Assembly: GCA_017051695.1 (NCBI GenBank)
Contig: JAFIDK010000005.1
Span: forward strand, 1-64,000
Reading direction: 5' to 3'
DNA from: Algoriphagus aestuarii
GTDB taxonomy: Bacteria > Bacteroidota > Bacteroidia > Cytophagales > Cyclobacteriaceae
DNA: 64,000 nucleotides
Part shown: piece after piece, positions 26,891 to 36,927 of the stretch
How the letters are laid out: each line of letters starts with the position of its first letter
Numbering within the stretch: the stretch's first letter is position 1
Position numbers and translations under genes: made by a program
Notes under the pieces: model-generated
What the model was told of the DNA's origin: nothing
What the model saw: only the letters and a program-made list of their open reading frames with translations
Databases searched by the model: none

Positions 26891-28063
26891 ATGAGGCATT
26901 TATTCAATTTGCTACTTTTATCCTGTCTTACTTTAAATACCGCATGCGGACAAGACAATTCGAACCCGCCTTCCCAACCAATGGGGAAATTATCGGTGGT
27001 AGAAGCATTTCCTTCTTTGAGTTTTGAGAGACCAGTGGATTTTCAGCACGCCAATGATGATTCTAAAAGGCTTTATGTGGTGGAGCAACGTGGAGTCATT
27101 TCGGTTTTTGAAAATAATGCGCAAACTTCCACTAAATCGGAATTTCTTTCCATAGAAAGTAAAGTCGATGATTCTGGAAACGAGGAAGGTCTCCTGGGGC
27201 TTGCATTTCATCCAGACTATAAAACCAATGGATTTTTCTATGTGAATTATACTGCCAACAGCCCCAATCGAACAGTAATTTCTAGATTTAATGTTTCAAC
27301 TGGCAATCCAAATCAAGCTGATCCTGGAAGTGAATTGGTTCTTTTGGAATTTGATCAACCCTACTCTAATCATAATGGTGGACAAATCGCTTTTGGTCCA
27401 GACGGCTATTTATACATCGCAGTGGGAGATGGAGGAAATGGAGGAGATCCTAAAGGAAATGGTCAAAATAGAAACACGCTTTTAGGGACAATACTGAGGA
27501 TTGATGTAAACCAAAATGAAGGACCCAAGAAATATTCGATTCCATCAGACAACCCTTTCGTCGGTACCACAGCAGGGGTTCAAAAAGAAATTTATGCATA
27601 TGGGCTAAGAAATCCTTGGCGCTTTAGCTTTGATTCAGAAACCGGGGAACTTTGGGTTGGGGATGTAGGCCAAAACAAATACGAAGAAATTGATATCATT
27701 AAAAAAGGAGGGAATTATGGCTGGAACACAATGGAGGGATTCCACTGTTTCAATTCCTCCAACTGCAATAAAGAAGGGCTCGAATTACCGGTCTGGGAAT
27801 ATGACAGGTCTAGAGGAGATATATCCATTACTGGAGGATTTGTGTACCGAGGATCGGCCATTCAGCAACTAACAGGACTTTATATCTATGCCGATTACGT
27901 TTCAGGAAGAATCTGGAGTCTGGATATGACTGACTCAAATAATCCTGTAAACACCGAATTGTTTGATACTGATTTTCCAATCTCATCTTTTGGAGTGGAT
28001 GAAAACCAGGAATTATATCTCTGTGGCTTTGATGATAAAATCTATAAGTTCAGCCTTGAATAA
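26891..28063 (+). CDS. PQQ-dependent sugar dehydrogenase, lipoprotein
   Basis: The 390-residue protein begins with a lipoprotein signal (lipobox LNTAC, C19). It has the six-bladed propeller motifs of the soluble glucose/sorbosone dehydrogenase family: EEGLLGLAFHPDY, HNGGQIAFGPDGYLYIAVGDGG, YGLRNPWRFSFD and GGNYGWNTMEG. These enzymes oxidise aldoses outside the cytoplasm using PQQ. Likely anchored in the outer membrane. It is the first chromosomal gene right of the tRNA scar and stands alone. Confidence 0.85.
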   Translation: MRHLFNLLLLSCLTLNTACGQDNSNPPSQPMGKLSVVEAFPSLSFERPVDFQHANDDSKRLYVVEQRGVISVFENNAQTSTKSEFLSIESKVDDSGNEEGLLGLAFHPDYKTNGFFYVNYTANSPNRTVISRFNVSTGNPNQADPGSELVLLEFDQPYSNHNGGQIAFGPDGYLYIAVGDGGNGGDPKGNGQNRNTLLGTILRIDVNQNEGPKKYSIPSDNPFVGTTAGVQKEIYAYGLRNPWRFSFDSETGELWVGDVGQNKYEEIDIIKKGGNYGWNTMEGFHCFNSSNCNKEGLELPVWEYDRSRGDISITGGFVYRGSAIQQLTGLYIYADYVSGRIWSLDMTDSNNPVNTELFDTDFPISSFGVDENQELYLCGFDDKIYKFSLE

Positions 28064-28097
28064 CAGGTATTTATTGTCAATCCCAATCTATTAATCC

Positions 28098-28460
28098 ATG
28101 TTAGAAATTCTACGATTAGATCATATTTTGATCAGTATTCCTCCAAATACCCGAGAGTTGGCACGGGAATTTTATGTTGGAAAGCTCAATTTTATTGAGA
28201 TAGAAGGAGATCATCCACATGGGGCAATTTGGATTAAAGCCGGTGATATTGAAATTCATATCCGGGAAGAGGCTATCCATCAAACTCAATCTGTCAGACA
28301 TTCTGCTTTTCAAGTCAAAGATCTCAAGGCTACAAAAGAATTACTTTTGTCAAAAAATATAGAAATCAGTTTTTCAACCTTGATAGAAGGCCGTGACCGT
28401 TGTTTTTTCAGGGACCCCTGGGGCAATAGATTTGAATTGATTGAATTTATCAAATCTTAA
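28098..28460 (+). CDS. VOC-family (glyoxalase-like) protein
   Basis: A 120-residue single VOC module: LDHILISIPPN at the N terminus with a metal-ligand histidine, WIKAGDIEIHI, HSAFQVKDL in the second half and FRDPWGNRFELIEF at the end, the usual glyoxalase/bleomycin-resistance pattern. The substrate is unknown. It starts 34 bp after the dehydrogenase and may be cotranscribed. Confidence 0.75.
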   Translation: MLEILRLDHILISIPPNTRELAREFYVGKLNFIEIEGDHPHGAIWIKAGDIEIHIREEAIHQTQSVRHSAFQVKDLKATKELLLSKNIEISFSTLIEGRDRCFFRDPWGNRFELIEFIKS

Positions 28461-28589
28461 ATTCTATCAAGTTTTACGTCCATTAAAAACGATTCTTCTC
28501 ATTTAATCGCTAAAATTTTGCTTTCTTCGAGTTTCAAATAAACCCAACCTTTAGAAATCAGGATAGAATTAGAAGTTTACCGATAAAAA

Positions 28590-30011
28590 ATGAAAGAAAT
28601 AGTAGAAGCAATCAATGCTGTCGTCTGGAGTAATGCATTAATTTTCCTTTGCCTAGCCGCAGGAATTTATTTTTCATTCGTCACCAAATTTCTCCAAGTC
28701 ACCTATATCAAAGAAATGATCCAACTCCTTTTTAAAGGAGAATCATCCAAAGAAGGCGTTTCCTCCTTTCAAGCTTTTGCAATCGCAATTTCTGGTAGAG
28801 TGGGAACTGGAAATATCGCTGGTGTCGCAACAGCCATTGCCATGGGTGGACCAGGAGCGATTTTCTGGATGTGGGTCATTGCATTCTTGGGAGCAGCTTC
28901 CGCATTTGTGGAATCAACTCTTGGACAGATTTACAAAGAAGTAAACAACGGTGAATATCGAGGCGGACCTGCCTATTACATAGAAAAAGGCCTTGGGATT
29001 AAATGGTATGCCATGCTTTTCGCTTTTGCGACTATACTTGCCACAGCGCTTTTTATGCCGGGTGTTCAGAGCAACAGCATCGCATTGAGTGTTGAAAATG
29101 CCTTTGAAATCCCCGTGTTTTACACAGGGATTATCATTACTGTTTTTTTGGCATTAATTATTTTGGGAGGAGTCAAAAGGATCAGTAAAGTCGCTGAAGT
29201 AGTAATTCCTTTTATGGCAGCAGCCTACATTCTGATGGCTGTGGTGATTATACTGATGAATATCGCTGAAGTTCCATCCATTTTCGCGCTGATTATCAAA
29301 TCTGCGATGAACCTAGAAGCTGCTTTCAGTGGTGTATTCGGAATGGCAATTGCCTGGGGTGTCAAAAGAGGAATTTACTCCAATGAAGCCGGTCAAGGTA
29401 CAGCTCCCCATGCTGCTGCTGCAGCGGAAGTTTCCCACCCGGTAAAACAAGGTTTGGTTCAAGCATTCTCTGTTTATGTTGATACCATTTTCGTATGTAC
29501 CGCTACAGCATTGATGATCCTCTTTACTGGTCAATACAATGTCATTAATCCTGAAGGTGGGTTTATTGTTGAGAATTTACCAGGTGTGGCTTTTGGGCCA
29601 GAGTTCACCCAATATGCAGTGGGAACTCATTTTCCTGCATTGGGAAGAGGCTTTGTTGCGATTTCCTTGTTGTTTTTTGCTTTTACAACCATCATGGCCT
29701 ATTACTACATCGCAGAAACCAACTTGAGTTATTTAATCAGAGGAACTCAAAATAAATGGGGAATTTGGGTACTACGAATTTCCCTTTTGGGAGCCACATT
29801 TTATGGTTCTATCAAAACAGCCGAACTTGCATGGACCATGGGAGATATTGGAGTTGGCATGATGGCATGGCTCAACGTGATCGCAATCCTATTATTGAGA
29901 AAACCTGCAATGAAAGCATTTAAAGACTATAATAAACAGAAAAAAGAAGGGAAGGATCCTGTATTTATTGCCAAAGATGCAGGAATTGATAATGCTGATT
30001 TTTGGAAGTAG
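28590..30011 (+). CDS. Alanine/glycine:cation symporter (AGCS family)
   Basis: The 473-residue membrane protein has about ten hydrophobic segments. It carries the family signatures GRVGTGNIAGVATAIAMGGPG near residue 70 and NEAGQGTAPHAAAAAEVSHP near 270. AGCS proteins import alanine or glycine with sodium. It ends with a charged tail. A terminator follows 28 bp downstream. It is intact and monocistronic. Confidence 0.88.
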   Translation: MKEIVEAINAVVWSNALIFLCLAAGIYFSFVTKFLQVTYIKEMIQLLFKGESSKEGVSSFQAFAIAISGRVGTGNIAGVATAIAMGGPGAIFWMWVIAFLGAASAFVESTLGQIYKEVNNGEYRGGPAYYIEKGLGIKWYAMLFAFATILATALFMPGVQSNSIALSVENAFEIPVFYTGIIITVFLALIILGGVKRISKVAEVVIPFMAAAYILMAVVIILMNIAEVPSIFALIIKSAMNLEAAFSGVFGMAIAWGVKRGIYSNEAGQGTAPHAAAAAEVSHPVKQGLVQAFSVYVDTIFVCTATALMILFTGQYNVINPEGGFIVENLPGVAFGPEFTQYAVGTHFPALGRGFVAISLLFFAFTTIMAYYYIAETNLSYLIRGTQNKWGIWVLRISLLGATFYGSIKTAELAWTMGDIGVGMMAWLNVIAILLLRKPAMKAFKDYNKQKKEGKDPVFIAKDAGIDNADFWK

Positions 30012-30038
30012 AAGTTTAGACAAAGACCAAAATAAAGA

Positions 30039-30066
30039 ACCGGCAATTTTATTGTCGGTTTTTTTA
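30039..30066 (+). terminator. Terminator after the AGCS symporter gene
   Basis: Arms AACCGGCAAT (30039-30048) and ATTGTCGGTT (30051-30060), with one G-T pair, followed by a run of T. A standard rho-independent terminator. Confidence 0.8.
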
Positions 30067-30183
30067 TTGACTGTCATACATTCCAGAAATTGAACCAACA
30101 GAACAAAGAAATCAGTTAAATGCATTGAAATTCATCTGAAAGATCAAAGTCATAAACAATCACTTTGTAAACAATACCGCACC

Positions 30184-30945
30184 ATGTCCATCACCAAAGA
30201 ATCCGAACTTATCGGAATGAAAAAGATCTCTGAAGTAGTGGGAACCACACTCAGACTTATGACAGAATTCGCCAAGGTTGGCATGTCTACCAAGGAACTT
30301 GACGAATACGGAGGGGAAATCCTGAAAAGCTACGGAGCCAAATCTGCGCCTTATGAAACCTATAAATTTCCTGGATACACCTGTATCAGCGTAAACGAGG
30401 TAGCCGCTCACGGGATTCCTTCAGAAAAGACGGTTTTGAAGGAAGGTGATTTGGTCAACATCGACGTTTCGGCAGAACTCAATGGCTTTTGGTCCGACAA
30501 TGGAGGATCTTTTGTTTTGGGAAAAGACATTCACAACCATCAGCCTCTTGTAGAAGCCTCAAAAGAAATTCTTCAAAAAGCCATCAATAGTATCAAAGGC
30601 GGGGTAAAAATCGCTGACATTGGCTATCTAATAGAAACAGAAGCTCGAAAATCAGGTTTTACAGTAATTAAAAATCTGGCCGGTCACGGTGTAGGCAGAG
30701 GCCTACATGAAGCTCCATCTGATATTTTAAATTACAGGGTTAAATCGAATAAAGAACGATTTAAGAAAAATACAACGGTAGCCATTGAGACTTTTATTTC
30801 TACCAAATCCAATTACGCTGTGGAGCGTCGGGATGGGTGGACATTGATAGGAAATAAAGGTGGATTTATAGCACAGCATGAACACACGATTTTGGTCACA
30901 GCTGATTCACCAGTAATCCTGACAGCAGGAAACGGGATTTGGTAG
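30184..30945 (+). CDS. map: Type I methionine aminopeptidase
   Basis: The 253-residue protein has the five metal ligands of the pita-bread fold: the two aspartates in NIDVSAELNGFWSDNGG, histidine in GHGVGRGLHEAP, and glutamates in AIETFIST and QHEHTILV. It removes the initiator methionine. Length matches the bacterial type I enzyme. It is not next to secY/infA, the usual ribosomal location in Bacteroidetes, so it may be a second copy. Confidence 0.88.
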   Translation: MSITKESELIGMKKISEVVGTTLRLMTEFAKVGMSTKELDEYGGEILKSYGAKSAPYETYKFPGYTCISVNEVAAHGIPSEKTVLKEGDLVNIDVSAELNGFWSDNGGSFVLGKDIHNHQPLVEASKEILQKAINSIKGGVKIADIGYLIETEARKSGFTVIKNLAGHGVGRGLHEAPSDILNYRVKSNKERFKKNTTVAIETFISTKSNYAVERRDGWTLIGNKGGFIAQHEHTILVTADSPVILTAGNGIW

Positions 30946-31151
30946 AAAGACCTTGAGCTTAAGAAAATCAAGAATTAACCAGTAAGTCTTGTCACACTGC
31001 CTGTAATCACTAATCATTATTATTCAAATACATTTACTGAATTTTGGTTATGGTAATTTATTTCATAATTGAGTATTAATATGCTATTTTAAATAGGGCT
31101 AAGTATACTAAGATCTAATCAACGCACTTTTCATTCAGTAAAAAAACAAAA

Positions 31152-31189
31152 AAATGCCCCCATCAAGCTTTAACTTTTTGGGGGCATTT
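31152..31189 (-). terminator. Terminator of the RND efflux operon
   Basis: Arms AAATGCCCCC (31152-31161) and GGGGGCATTT (31180-31189); on the minus strand the hairpin is followed by a long T-rich run (31150-31141). It lies 26 bp past the RND gene stop. Confidence 0.85.
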
Positions 31190-31214
31190 GAATTTTAATA
31201 AACATCGGAATTAC

Positions 31215-34200
31215 TTAATGATGCTCCTCCTTACTTGGGTCATAGTTAGCTTCTAATTCCGCCAATTCCTTTTTACCATAGGCAATCTTGGTGATAGTAG
31301 TATAAAGTACCGGCACAAAGAAGATTGCCAGAAATGTCGCTGCCAGCATCCCTCCGATCACTGTCCAACCAATCGTTTGTCTGGCAACAGCACCTGCTCC
31401 ATTTGACAATGCCAATGGCACTACCCCAAGAATAAATGCCAGTGAAGTCATGATGATTGGTCTTAGTCTTAACTTGACAGCTTCCAACGTCGCATCCAAT
31501 AATGGCATTCCTCTATCTACACGCTCTTTGGCAAACTCCACAATCAAAATGGCGTTTTTTGCTGCCAAACCGATCAAGGTCACCAAACCGATCTGAGCAT
31601 ACACGTTATTATCCAGTTTTGGCAAGAAATGAAGGGCTACAATCGCTCCAAAAGCTCCCAATGGAAGTGCCAGCAACACCGAAAATGGAACAGACCAGCT
31701 TTCATAAAGTGCTGCCAGAAGCAATGAAACCAAGACAATGGCCAGCACAAAAATCAAAATGGTGCTGTTTCCAGAAGACAATTCTTCTCTACTCAAAGCC
31801 GAGAAATCATAGCCGTACCCACTTGGCAGAACTTGTGCAGCCACTTCCTGAAGTGCTTCCAAAGCCTGTCCACTACTGTATCCAGGAGCCGCATTTCCGT
31901 TGATTTCAGCTGATCGGAATAGATTGTAATGGGAAATCACAGAAGCATTTTCGACTACTTCATAGTCCACTAAAGCCGAAAGTGGGACAGATTCCCTATT
32001 GGAATTCAATACATAATATTGCTGCAAGTCCTCAATTCCAGAACGATAAGAGGTATCCGCCTGGGAAACCACACGGAAATTCCTGCCATAACGTGTGAAG
32101 TCATTGACGTAATTACTTCCCATATAATTTGACATGGTGCTAAAGATATCCGTCATCTGTACTCCAAGCTTCTTCGCTTTCTCACGGTTTACAGTAATGT
32201 GATACCCCGGAGTCCGGGCATTAAAGAAACTATAAGCCATGGCGATTTCAGGTCTTTGATTTACTGCTGCCAAAAACTGACCCATGACCTGCTCAAATTC
32301 CTTGATATCTCCGCCACCGGCGCGCTGCTCCAGCATAAAACTGAATCCACCAGTTCTACCCAGACCAGGAATTGCAGGAGGTGGAACCACTACAATATTT
32401 CCGTCTTTAATAGCAGTGAACTTCTGATTTAGCTGAGCAATAAGTCCAAACAGCTGCTTGGAAGGCTCTTTTCTATCCTCCCAAGGATCCATCTGCACAA
32501 AGAAAGTTGCTGAGTTGGATTTGAAAGAAAAGTTAATCACGTTCAATCCACCGATTCCGGTGACGTGATTGACTCCATCTGTATTTTGGATCAAATCGTT
32601 CATTTGCATCATTACCTCTCGAGTCCTGCTAGTAGAGGCACTTTCAGGTAGTTCCAAGGTGATATACAATCTACCTTCATCCTCAGTAGGAAGGAAACCA
32701 GTTGGTTTAGATTGGAACAATCCAAATGTGCCAGCGAAAATACAGATTAGTAGTATCAACACCAATGGAGCTCTTCGTATCGATTTCTTTACACCCTCAG
32801 TATAAGAAATCGTCGTTCTTTCGAACCAAAGGTTAAATTTATAGAAGAACTTGTTCAGGCCTTTACCATGTTCATTGACCTCAGAAGGCTTCAATAGCAG
32901 GGTACAAAGCGCAGGTGTCAAACTCAAGGCTACAAAAGCGGAAATCAATACAGAGATCGCAATCGTAATCGCAAACTGCTGGTACATTCTTCCCACGATT
33001 CCAGGAATAAATCCAACTGGAATAAATACCGCAGAAAGAATCAATGCGATGGCAATTACCGGTGCAGTGATATCCTTCATTGCCAGTTTGGTTGCTTCTT
33101 TGGCAGAAATCTTTTTGGAATCAATGTAATGCTGAACGGCTTCCACTACTACAATCGCATCATCCACCACAATACCGATAGCCAAAACGAACCCGAAGAG
33201 AGTAAGCGTATTAATAGTAAACCCTAATAATGGGAAGAAAATAAAGGTACCGATGATCGAAACCGGAATCGCCAGTACAGGTACCAATGTGGCTCTCCAA
33301 CTTTGAAGAAACAAAAACACCACGATTACTACCAATAACAAGGCCTCCATAAAGGTATGAAGCACCTCATTGATCGAAACGTCCACTACAGAAACCGATT
33401 CAAATGAAATGGTATATTCCATGTCATTTGGGAAACTGGCCTTCAACTCATCCAAAGCCGCATAAACTCCCTCTGCAGTTTCCAGTGCATTACTTCCCGG
33501 AGCTTGGTAAACCAGAAGAATGGCAGAATCTTTTCCATCCAAAATAGAAAACCGGCTATAATCAAACTGACCTAATTCCACTCGGGCCACATCTCTTAAA
33601 TAAACCAGCGATCCATCGACAGGATTTGACCGAAGGACAATGTCTTCGAACTCTTCCGCCCGTTCCAATCGACCATTAACAGTGATCGGATATTCAAAAG
33701 CCTGACTATTAAACTGGGGCATCCCTCCTACTGTACCTGCTGCTACTTGGAGGTTTTGCTCCTGAATCGCAGCAGTTACCTCTCTAGACGAGATGTTATA
33801 CTGGGCGAGTTTATCCGGTTTCAGCCAAACCCGCATACTGAAATCCTGGCCAATCGGAGTAATATCCCCGACCCCACTGACTCTTAGTAAGGCATCTTTG
33901 ATATAAATATTGGCATAGTTGGAAAGGAATTTCGGATCATGGGTACCATTTGGTGAGGTAATACTGACCACCATCATAATACTCGGATTTCTCTTTCTGA
34001 CTACCACACCTAGCCTTCTGACAGCTTCTGGAAGTTGCGGCTCTGCAATACTCACCCTGTTTTGCACATCCAAAGTGGCAATATCGATATCCGTTCCTAC
34101 TTCGAATGTCACATTGGCATTCATCTGACCAGTACTGGTATTGGTCGAGGAGATATAAGCCATTCCCGGAGTTCCGTTTACTTGAGTTTCTATGGGAGTG

Positions 34201-34388
34201 GCCACCGTTTCTTCGACGGTTTTTGCATCCGCTCCTGTATAGTTTGCCGCGATGGAAACCACTGGTGGCGTGATGTCGGGATATTGCGTCACGGGGAGAT
34301 TGAGAATTGCCAATGCCCCCACCAGCACAATCACAATGGAAATCACCATTGCTGTTACCGGTCGTTTTATAAATACGTCTGATATCAT
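31215..34388 (-). CDS. RND multidrug efflux transporter, AcrB/MexB type
   Basis: The 1057-residue protein has the HAE1 layout: twelve transmembrane helices in two halves with large periplasmic loops, and a start FIKRPVTAMVISIVIVLVGALAIL. The proton-relay aspartates lie in GIVVDDAIVVVEAV, near residue 406. Together with the adaptor and TolC-like genes upstream it forms a tripartite drug pump. Last gene of a four-gene minus-strand operon headed by a TetR regulator, 25 bp after the adaptor. Intact. Confidence 0.92.
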   Translation of the reverse strand: MISDVFIKRPVTAMVISIVIVLVGALAILNLPVTQYPDITPPVVSIAANYTGADAKTVEETVATPIETQVNGTPGMAYISSTNTSTGQMNANVTFEVGTDIDIATLDVQNRVSIAEPQLPEAVRRLGVVVRKRNPSIMMVVSITSPNGTHDPKFLSNYANIYIKDALLRVSGVGDITPIGQDFSMRVWLKPDKLAQYNISSREVTAAIQEQNLQVAAGTVGGMPQFNSQAFEYPITVNGRLERAEEFEDIVLRSNPVDGSLVYLRDVARVELGQFDYSRFSILDGKDSAILLVYQAPGSNALETAEGVYAALDELKASFPNDMEYTISFESVSVVDVSINEVLHTFMEALLLVVIVVFLFLQSWRATLVPVLAIPVSIIGTFIFFPLLGFTINTLTLFGFVLAIGIVVDDAIVVVEAVQHYIDSKKISAKEATKLAMKDITAPVIAIALILSAVFIPVGFIPGIVGRMYQQFAITIAISVLISAFVALSLTPALCTLLLKPSEVNEHGKGLNKFFYKFNLWFERTTISYTEGVKKSIRRAPLVLILLICIFAGTFGLFQSKPTGFLPTEDEGRLYITLELPESASTSRTREVMMQMNDLIQNTDGVNHVTGIGGLNVINFSFKSNSATFFVQMDPWEDRKEPSKQLFGLIAQLNQKFTAIKDGNIVVVPPPAIPGLGRTGGFSFMLEQRAGGGDIKEFEQVMGQFLAAVNQRPEIAMAYSFFNARTPGYHITVNREKAKKLGVQMTDIFSTMSNYMGSNYVNDFTRYGRNFRVVSQADTSYRSGIEDLQQYYVLNSNRESVPLSALVDYEVVENASVISHYNLFRSAEINGNAAPGYSSGQALEALQEVAAQVLPSGYGYDFSALSREELSSGNSTILIFVLAIVLVSLLLAALYESWSVPFSVLLALPLGAFGAIVALHFLPKLDNNVYAQIGLVTLIGLAAKNAILIVEFAKERVDRGMPLLDATLEAVKLRLRPIIMTSLAFILGVVPLALSNGAGAVARQTIGWTVIGGMLAATFLAIFFVPVLYTTITKIAYGKKELAELEANYDPSKEEHH

Positions 34389-34413
34389 TATTATTGATTC
34401 AATCCTTTAAAAA

Positions 34414-35532
34414 TTATTGTTGCGGAGCAGCACTTTCTGTGGTGATCTGAATTCCTTCTCTCAATTTCTGAACGCCACTCTCTACGATCACTGTACCTTC
34501 CGCTAGGCCATCTCTCACCACGATTTCATCTCCTAGTTGAGTGCCAAGGATCACCTTTTGCTGATGAACTTTGTTTTCTTCCTGAACCACAAAGACAAAA
34601 TACTCTCCCATTTGCTCCACGACAGCTTTTGCAGGAATTGCCAGCTGTGGGCCGATATCTTCGTTCAAAACCTGAAGATTGACTGTCATACCAGCGATTA
34701 ATTCATGGTTTGGATTTGGGAATCTCACTCTTAAATTAATGGTACCAGACTGTCTACCTACAGCTCTATCAATTGTGATAAATTCCCCGGGAAATGGATA
34801 AGAAGAACCATCACTAAACTGGATCATAAACAAAGAATCCGGCTTATTTTCTTCTCTCAATAGTTTATTATACCGAGGAATCTCACGTTCGTTCACCACA
34901 AAATTCAAAGACATTGGGTCGTTTGAAGAAAGAGTGTTTAAAAGGGGCTGGCCAGGAGAAACCTGAGCTCCTATTCGAACTTGTGAAATCCCAACTGTTC
35001 CATCAAAAGGCGCTGTCAATAATGAATATTGGTAATCCGTAGTCGCTGATTGTAGCTGGGCTTTCGCAAATGAAAGCTGGGATTTGGCATCCAGGACAGC
35101 CGTCTCAGCATAATCCAATTGCTGTTTGGCGATCGCATCCTGCTCATCTAATCTTTTATATCTCTCCAGGTCTTTGGTCAATTTGGCAAGATTTGCCTCA
35201 GCACTAGCCACGTTTGCTTGAGCCTGCTGCTGCGAAGCTGAATATTTACTTCGATCGATTTCATAAAGTTTTTGCCCCTTCTTCACCATTTGCCCATCCT
35301 GAACATAAATATTGGTGATATAGCCGGAGATTTGAGGTCTGATTTCCACTTCATTCATCGGTACCAAAGTCGCAGGATACTGATCAAATCCTTTGACCGG
35401 CTTTTTAACTACTTTATAGGTAGTCACAGGGATAACAGGCGCAGGCGGAGGTCCGGCTTGCTGCTTTGTACCACAGGCAAAAACCGTAAAAATCAGTGCT
35501 GAGTAAGCAATTATGTGAAAGTTAGATTTCAT
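34414..35532 (-). CDS. RND efflux adaptor (membrane-fusion lipoprotein), AcrA type
   Basis: The 372-residue protein has a lipoprotein signal with C20 (TVFAC), then a biotinyl-lipoyl half-motif (EVRPQISGYI-type, here EIRPQISGYITNIYVQDGQMVKKGQKLYE), written as two short parts in the family. A coiled-coil hairpin (KLTKDLERYKRLDEQDAIAKQ region) and the second lipoyl half TAPFDGTVGISQVRIGAQV follow. It bridges the inner-membrane pump and outer-membrane channel. It lies 26 bp after the TolC-like gene. Confidence 0.9.
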   Translation of the reverse strand: MKSNFHIIAYSALIFTVFACGTKQQAGPPPAPVIPVTTYKVVKKPVKGFDQYPATLVPMNEVEIRPQISGYITNIYVQDGQMVKKGQKLYEIDRSKYSASQQQAQANVASAEANLAKLTKDLERYKRLDEQDAIAKQQLDYAETAVLDAKSQLSFAKAQLQSATTDYQYSLLTAPFDGTVGISQVRIGAQVSPGQPLLNTLSSNDPMSLNFVVNEREIPRYNKLLREENKPDSLFMIQFSDGSSYPFPGEFITIDRAVGRQSGTINLRVRFPNPNHELIAGMTVNLQVLNEDIGPQLAIPAKAVVEQMGEYFVFVVQEENKVHQQKVILGTQLGDEIVVRDGLAEGTVIVESGVQKLREGIQITTESAAPQQ

Positions 35533-35558
35533 TATGATAGATAATTAGAGATGCAGAA

Positions 35559-36884
35559 TTAATTGTATTCGATGATTCCGAGGGCTTTTTTCAGATCCAG
35601 TTTACTTTCCAAAACCTGATAGACAGCATTTAAGTGATTGAATTGAGCTGTTCTCAAATCTGATTCAGCCACGACCAAATCCACGTAGGCCTTGATCCCT
35701 TCATCGTATTGAAGTTTGATGATATTGTATACATCTTCGGCCATTTCCATATTCTCTCGAATGGCTTCCCATTCAAAGAGACTACTTTTATAATTTGCCA
35801 AAGCCACTTCGTATTCGGTTTTGATTTGGCTCGTCAGATTCTGGAGGTCAATTTCTCCCCTATCCACCTGTAAATTTGCTATTCTGACACGATGCATTCT
35901 TTTACCACCCTGAAAAATCGGCAAAGCCAATGTCAAGCCGATAGCAGAAGTCGGATAAGATTGCTGGTAGAGATTAGAAAAGTCCTGATTGAAGTACAGC
36001 CAGTTATACCGATAATTAGCGGATAATTCAGGAAGGTAATTCCACTTTTCATAGCTCGTCTGAATCTCGTTCAATGTCTGTTGAGTTTGCATCAGCTGGA
36101 ATTCCACCCGATTTTCCAAAACCAATGGTTCAGAGTCTTCCATAAACATCTCCTCGAGCATCTTTTCCCGATTAAACTCTACAGTAAACTCAGCAGTATC
36201 AGGATATCCCATCAACTGTTTTAGGTAAGCATATTTCGCGTCAAAAGAAGTCTTAACCCGGTTCCGGTCACTTTTTTCATTGGCAAGTGCAATACTCGCG
36301 CGCTGATAATCTGTCTTATCTACCAGTCCGGCTTCGAATCTACTGACCGCATCTTTGTACTGCTTTTCCAACCTCAAAAGGTTTTCATCCAAAACATTCA
36401 GCTGCTCTGTTGCCAGCAAGATGTCGTAATAAGCCTTACTAACTTCCACAATTGTATTGATACGGCTGTTTTCAGTCAGTTTCTCCAATTGATCCCGATA
36501 ATACTTGGAGGTTTTAGAAGCAAATAACTGGTCCCTGTTGAAGAGCGTTTGGTTTACCTGAAAAAGCACATTGGAATTCCAAGGCTGACCAAAGGTGATC
36601 AGCTGATCTCCAATTACTTGGGTTTGCAATTTGATATTATAAGAACCTCCTGCAGAGGCTGTAATCTGTGGAAACCAACCCGCCAAACTTGATTTGATTT
36701 CCTGATCTCCGATTTCTTCATCGATCTGTGACTGCCGGATCAGTGGACTGTTCAGCAATGAATACTCTAAAATTTCCTCCAAGGATAATTCTCCCTGTGG
36801 AATCGGTGGGTCCTCCTGGCCAAAGCCAGTCGTCGAAAAGAGAATAATGCTCATTCCAACTAGCAAAACATGCTTTTTAAACAT
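35559..36884 (-). CDS. Outer-membrane efflux channel, TolC family
   Basis: The 441-residue protein has a signal peptide (MFKKHVLLVGMSIILFSTTG) and the duplicated coiled-coil repeat of TolC-like proteins (LEEILEYSLLNSPLIRQ at the start; EGIKAYVDLVVAESDLRTAQ near the end). It provides the exit duct for the RND pump. The start lies 43 bp after the TetR gene, in the same operon. Confidence 0.9.
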   Translation of the reverse strand: MFKKHVLLVGMSIILFSTTGFGQEDPPIPQGELSLEEILEYSLLNSPLIRQSQIDEEIGDQEIKSSLAGWFPQITASAGGSYNIKLQTQVIGDQLITFGQPWNSNVLFQVNQTLFNRDQLFASKTSKYYRDQLEKLTENSRINTIVEVSKAYYDILLATEQLNVLDENLLRLEKQYKDAVSRFEAGLVDKTDYQRASIALANEKSDRNRVKTSFDAKYAYLKQLMGYPDTAEFTVEFNREKMLEEMFMEDSEPLVLENRVEFQLMQTQQTLNEIQTSYEKWNYLPELSANYRYNWLYFNQDFSNLYQQSYPTSAIGLTLALPIFQGGKRMHRVRIANLQVDRGEIDLQNLTSQIKTEYEVALANYKSSLFEWEAIRENMEMAEDVYNIIKLQYDEGIKAYVDLVVAESDLRTAQFNHLNAVYQVLESKLDLKKALGIIEYN

Positions 36885-36927
36885 AGAACTGTTTATTGAA
36901 TAAAATAAAACTCGAACAAAGTTTGGG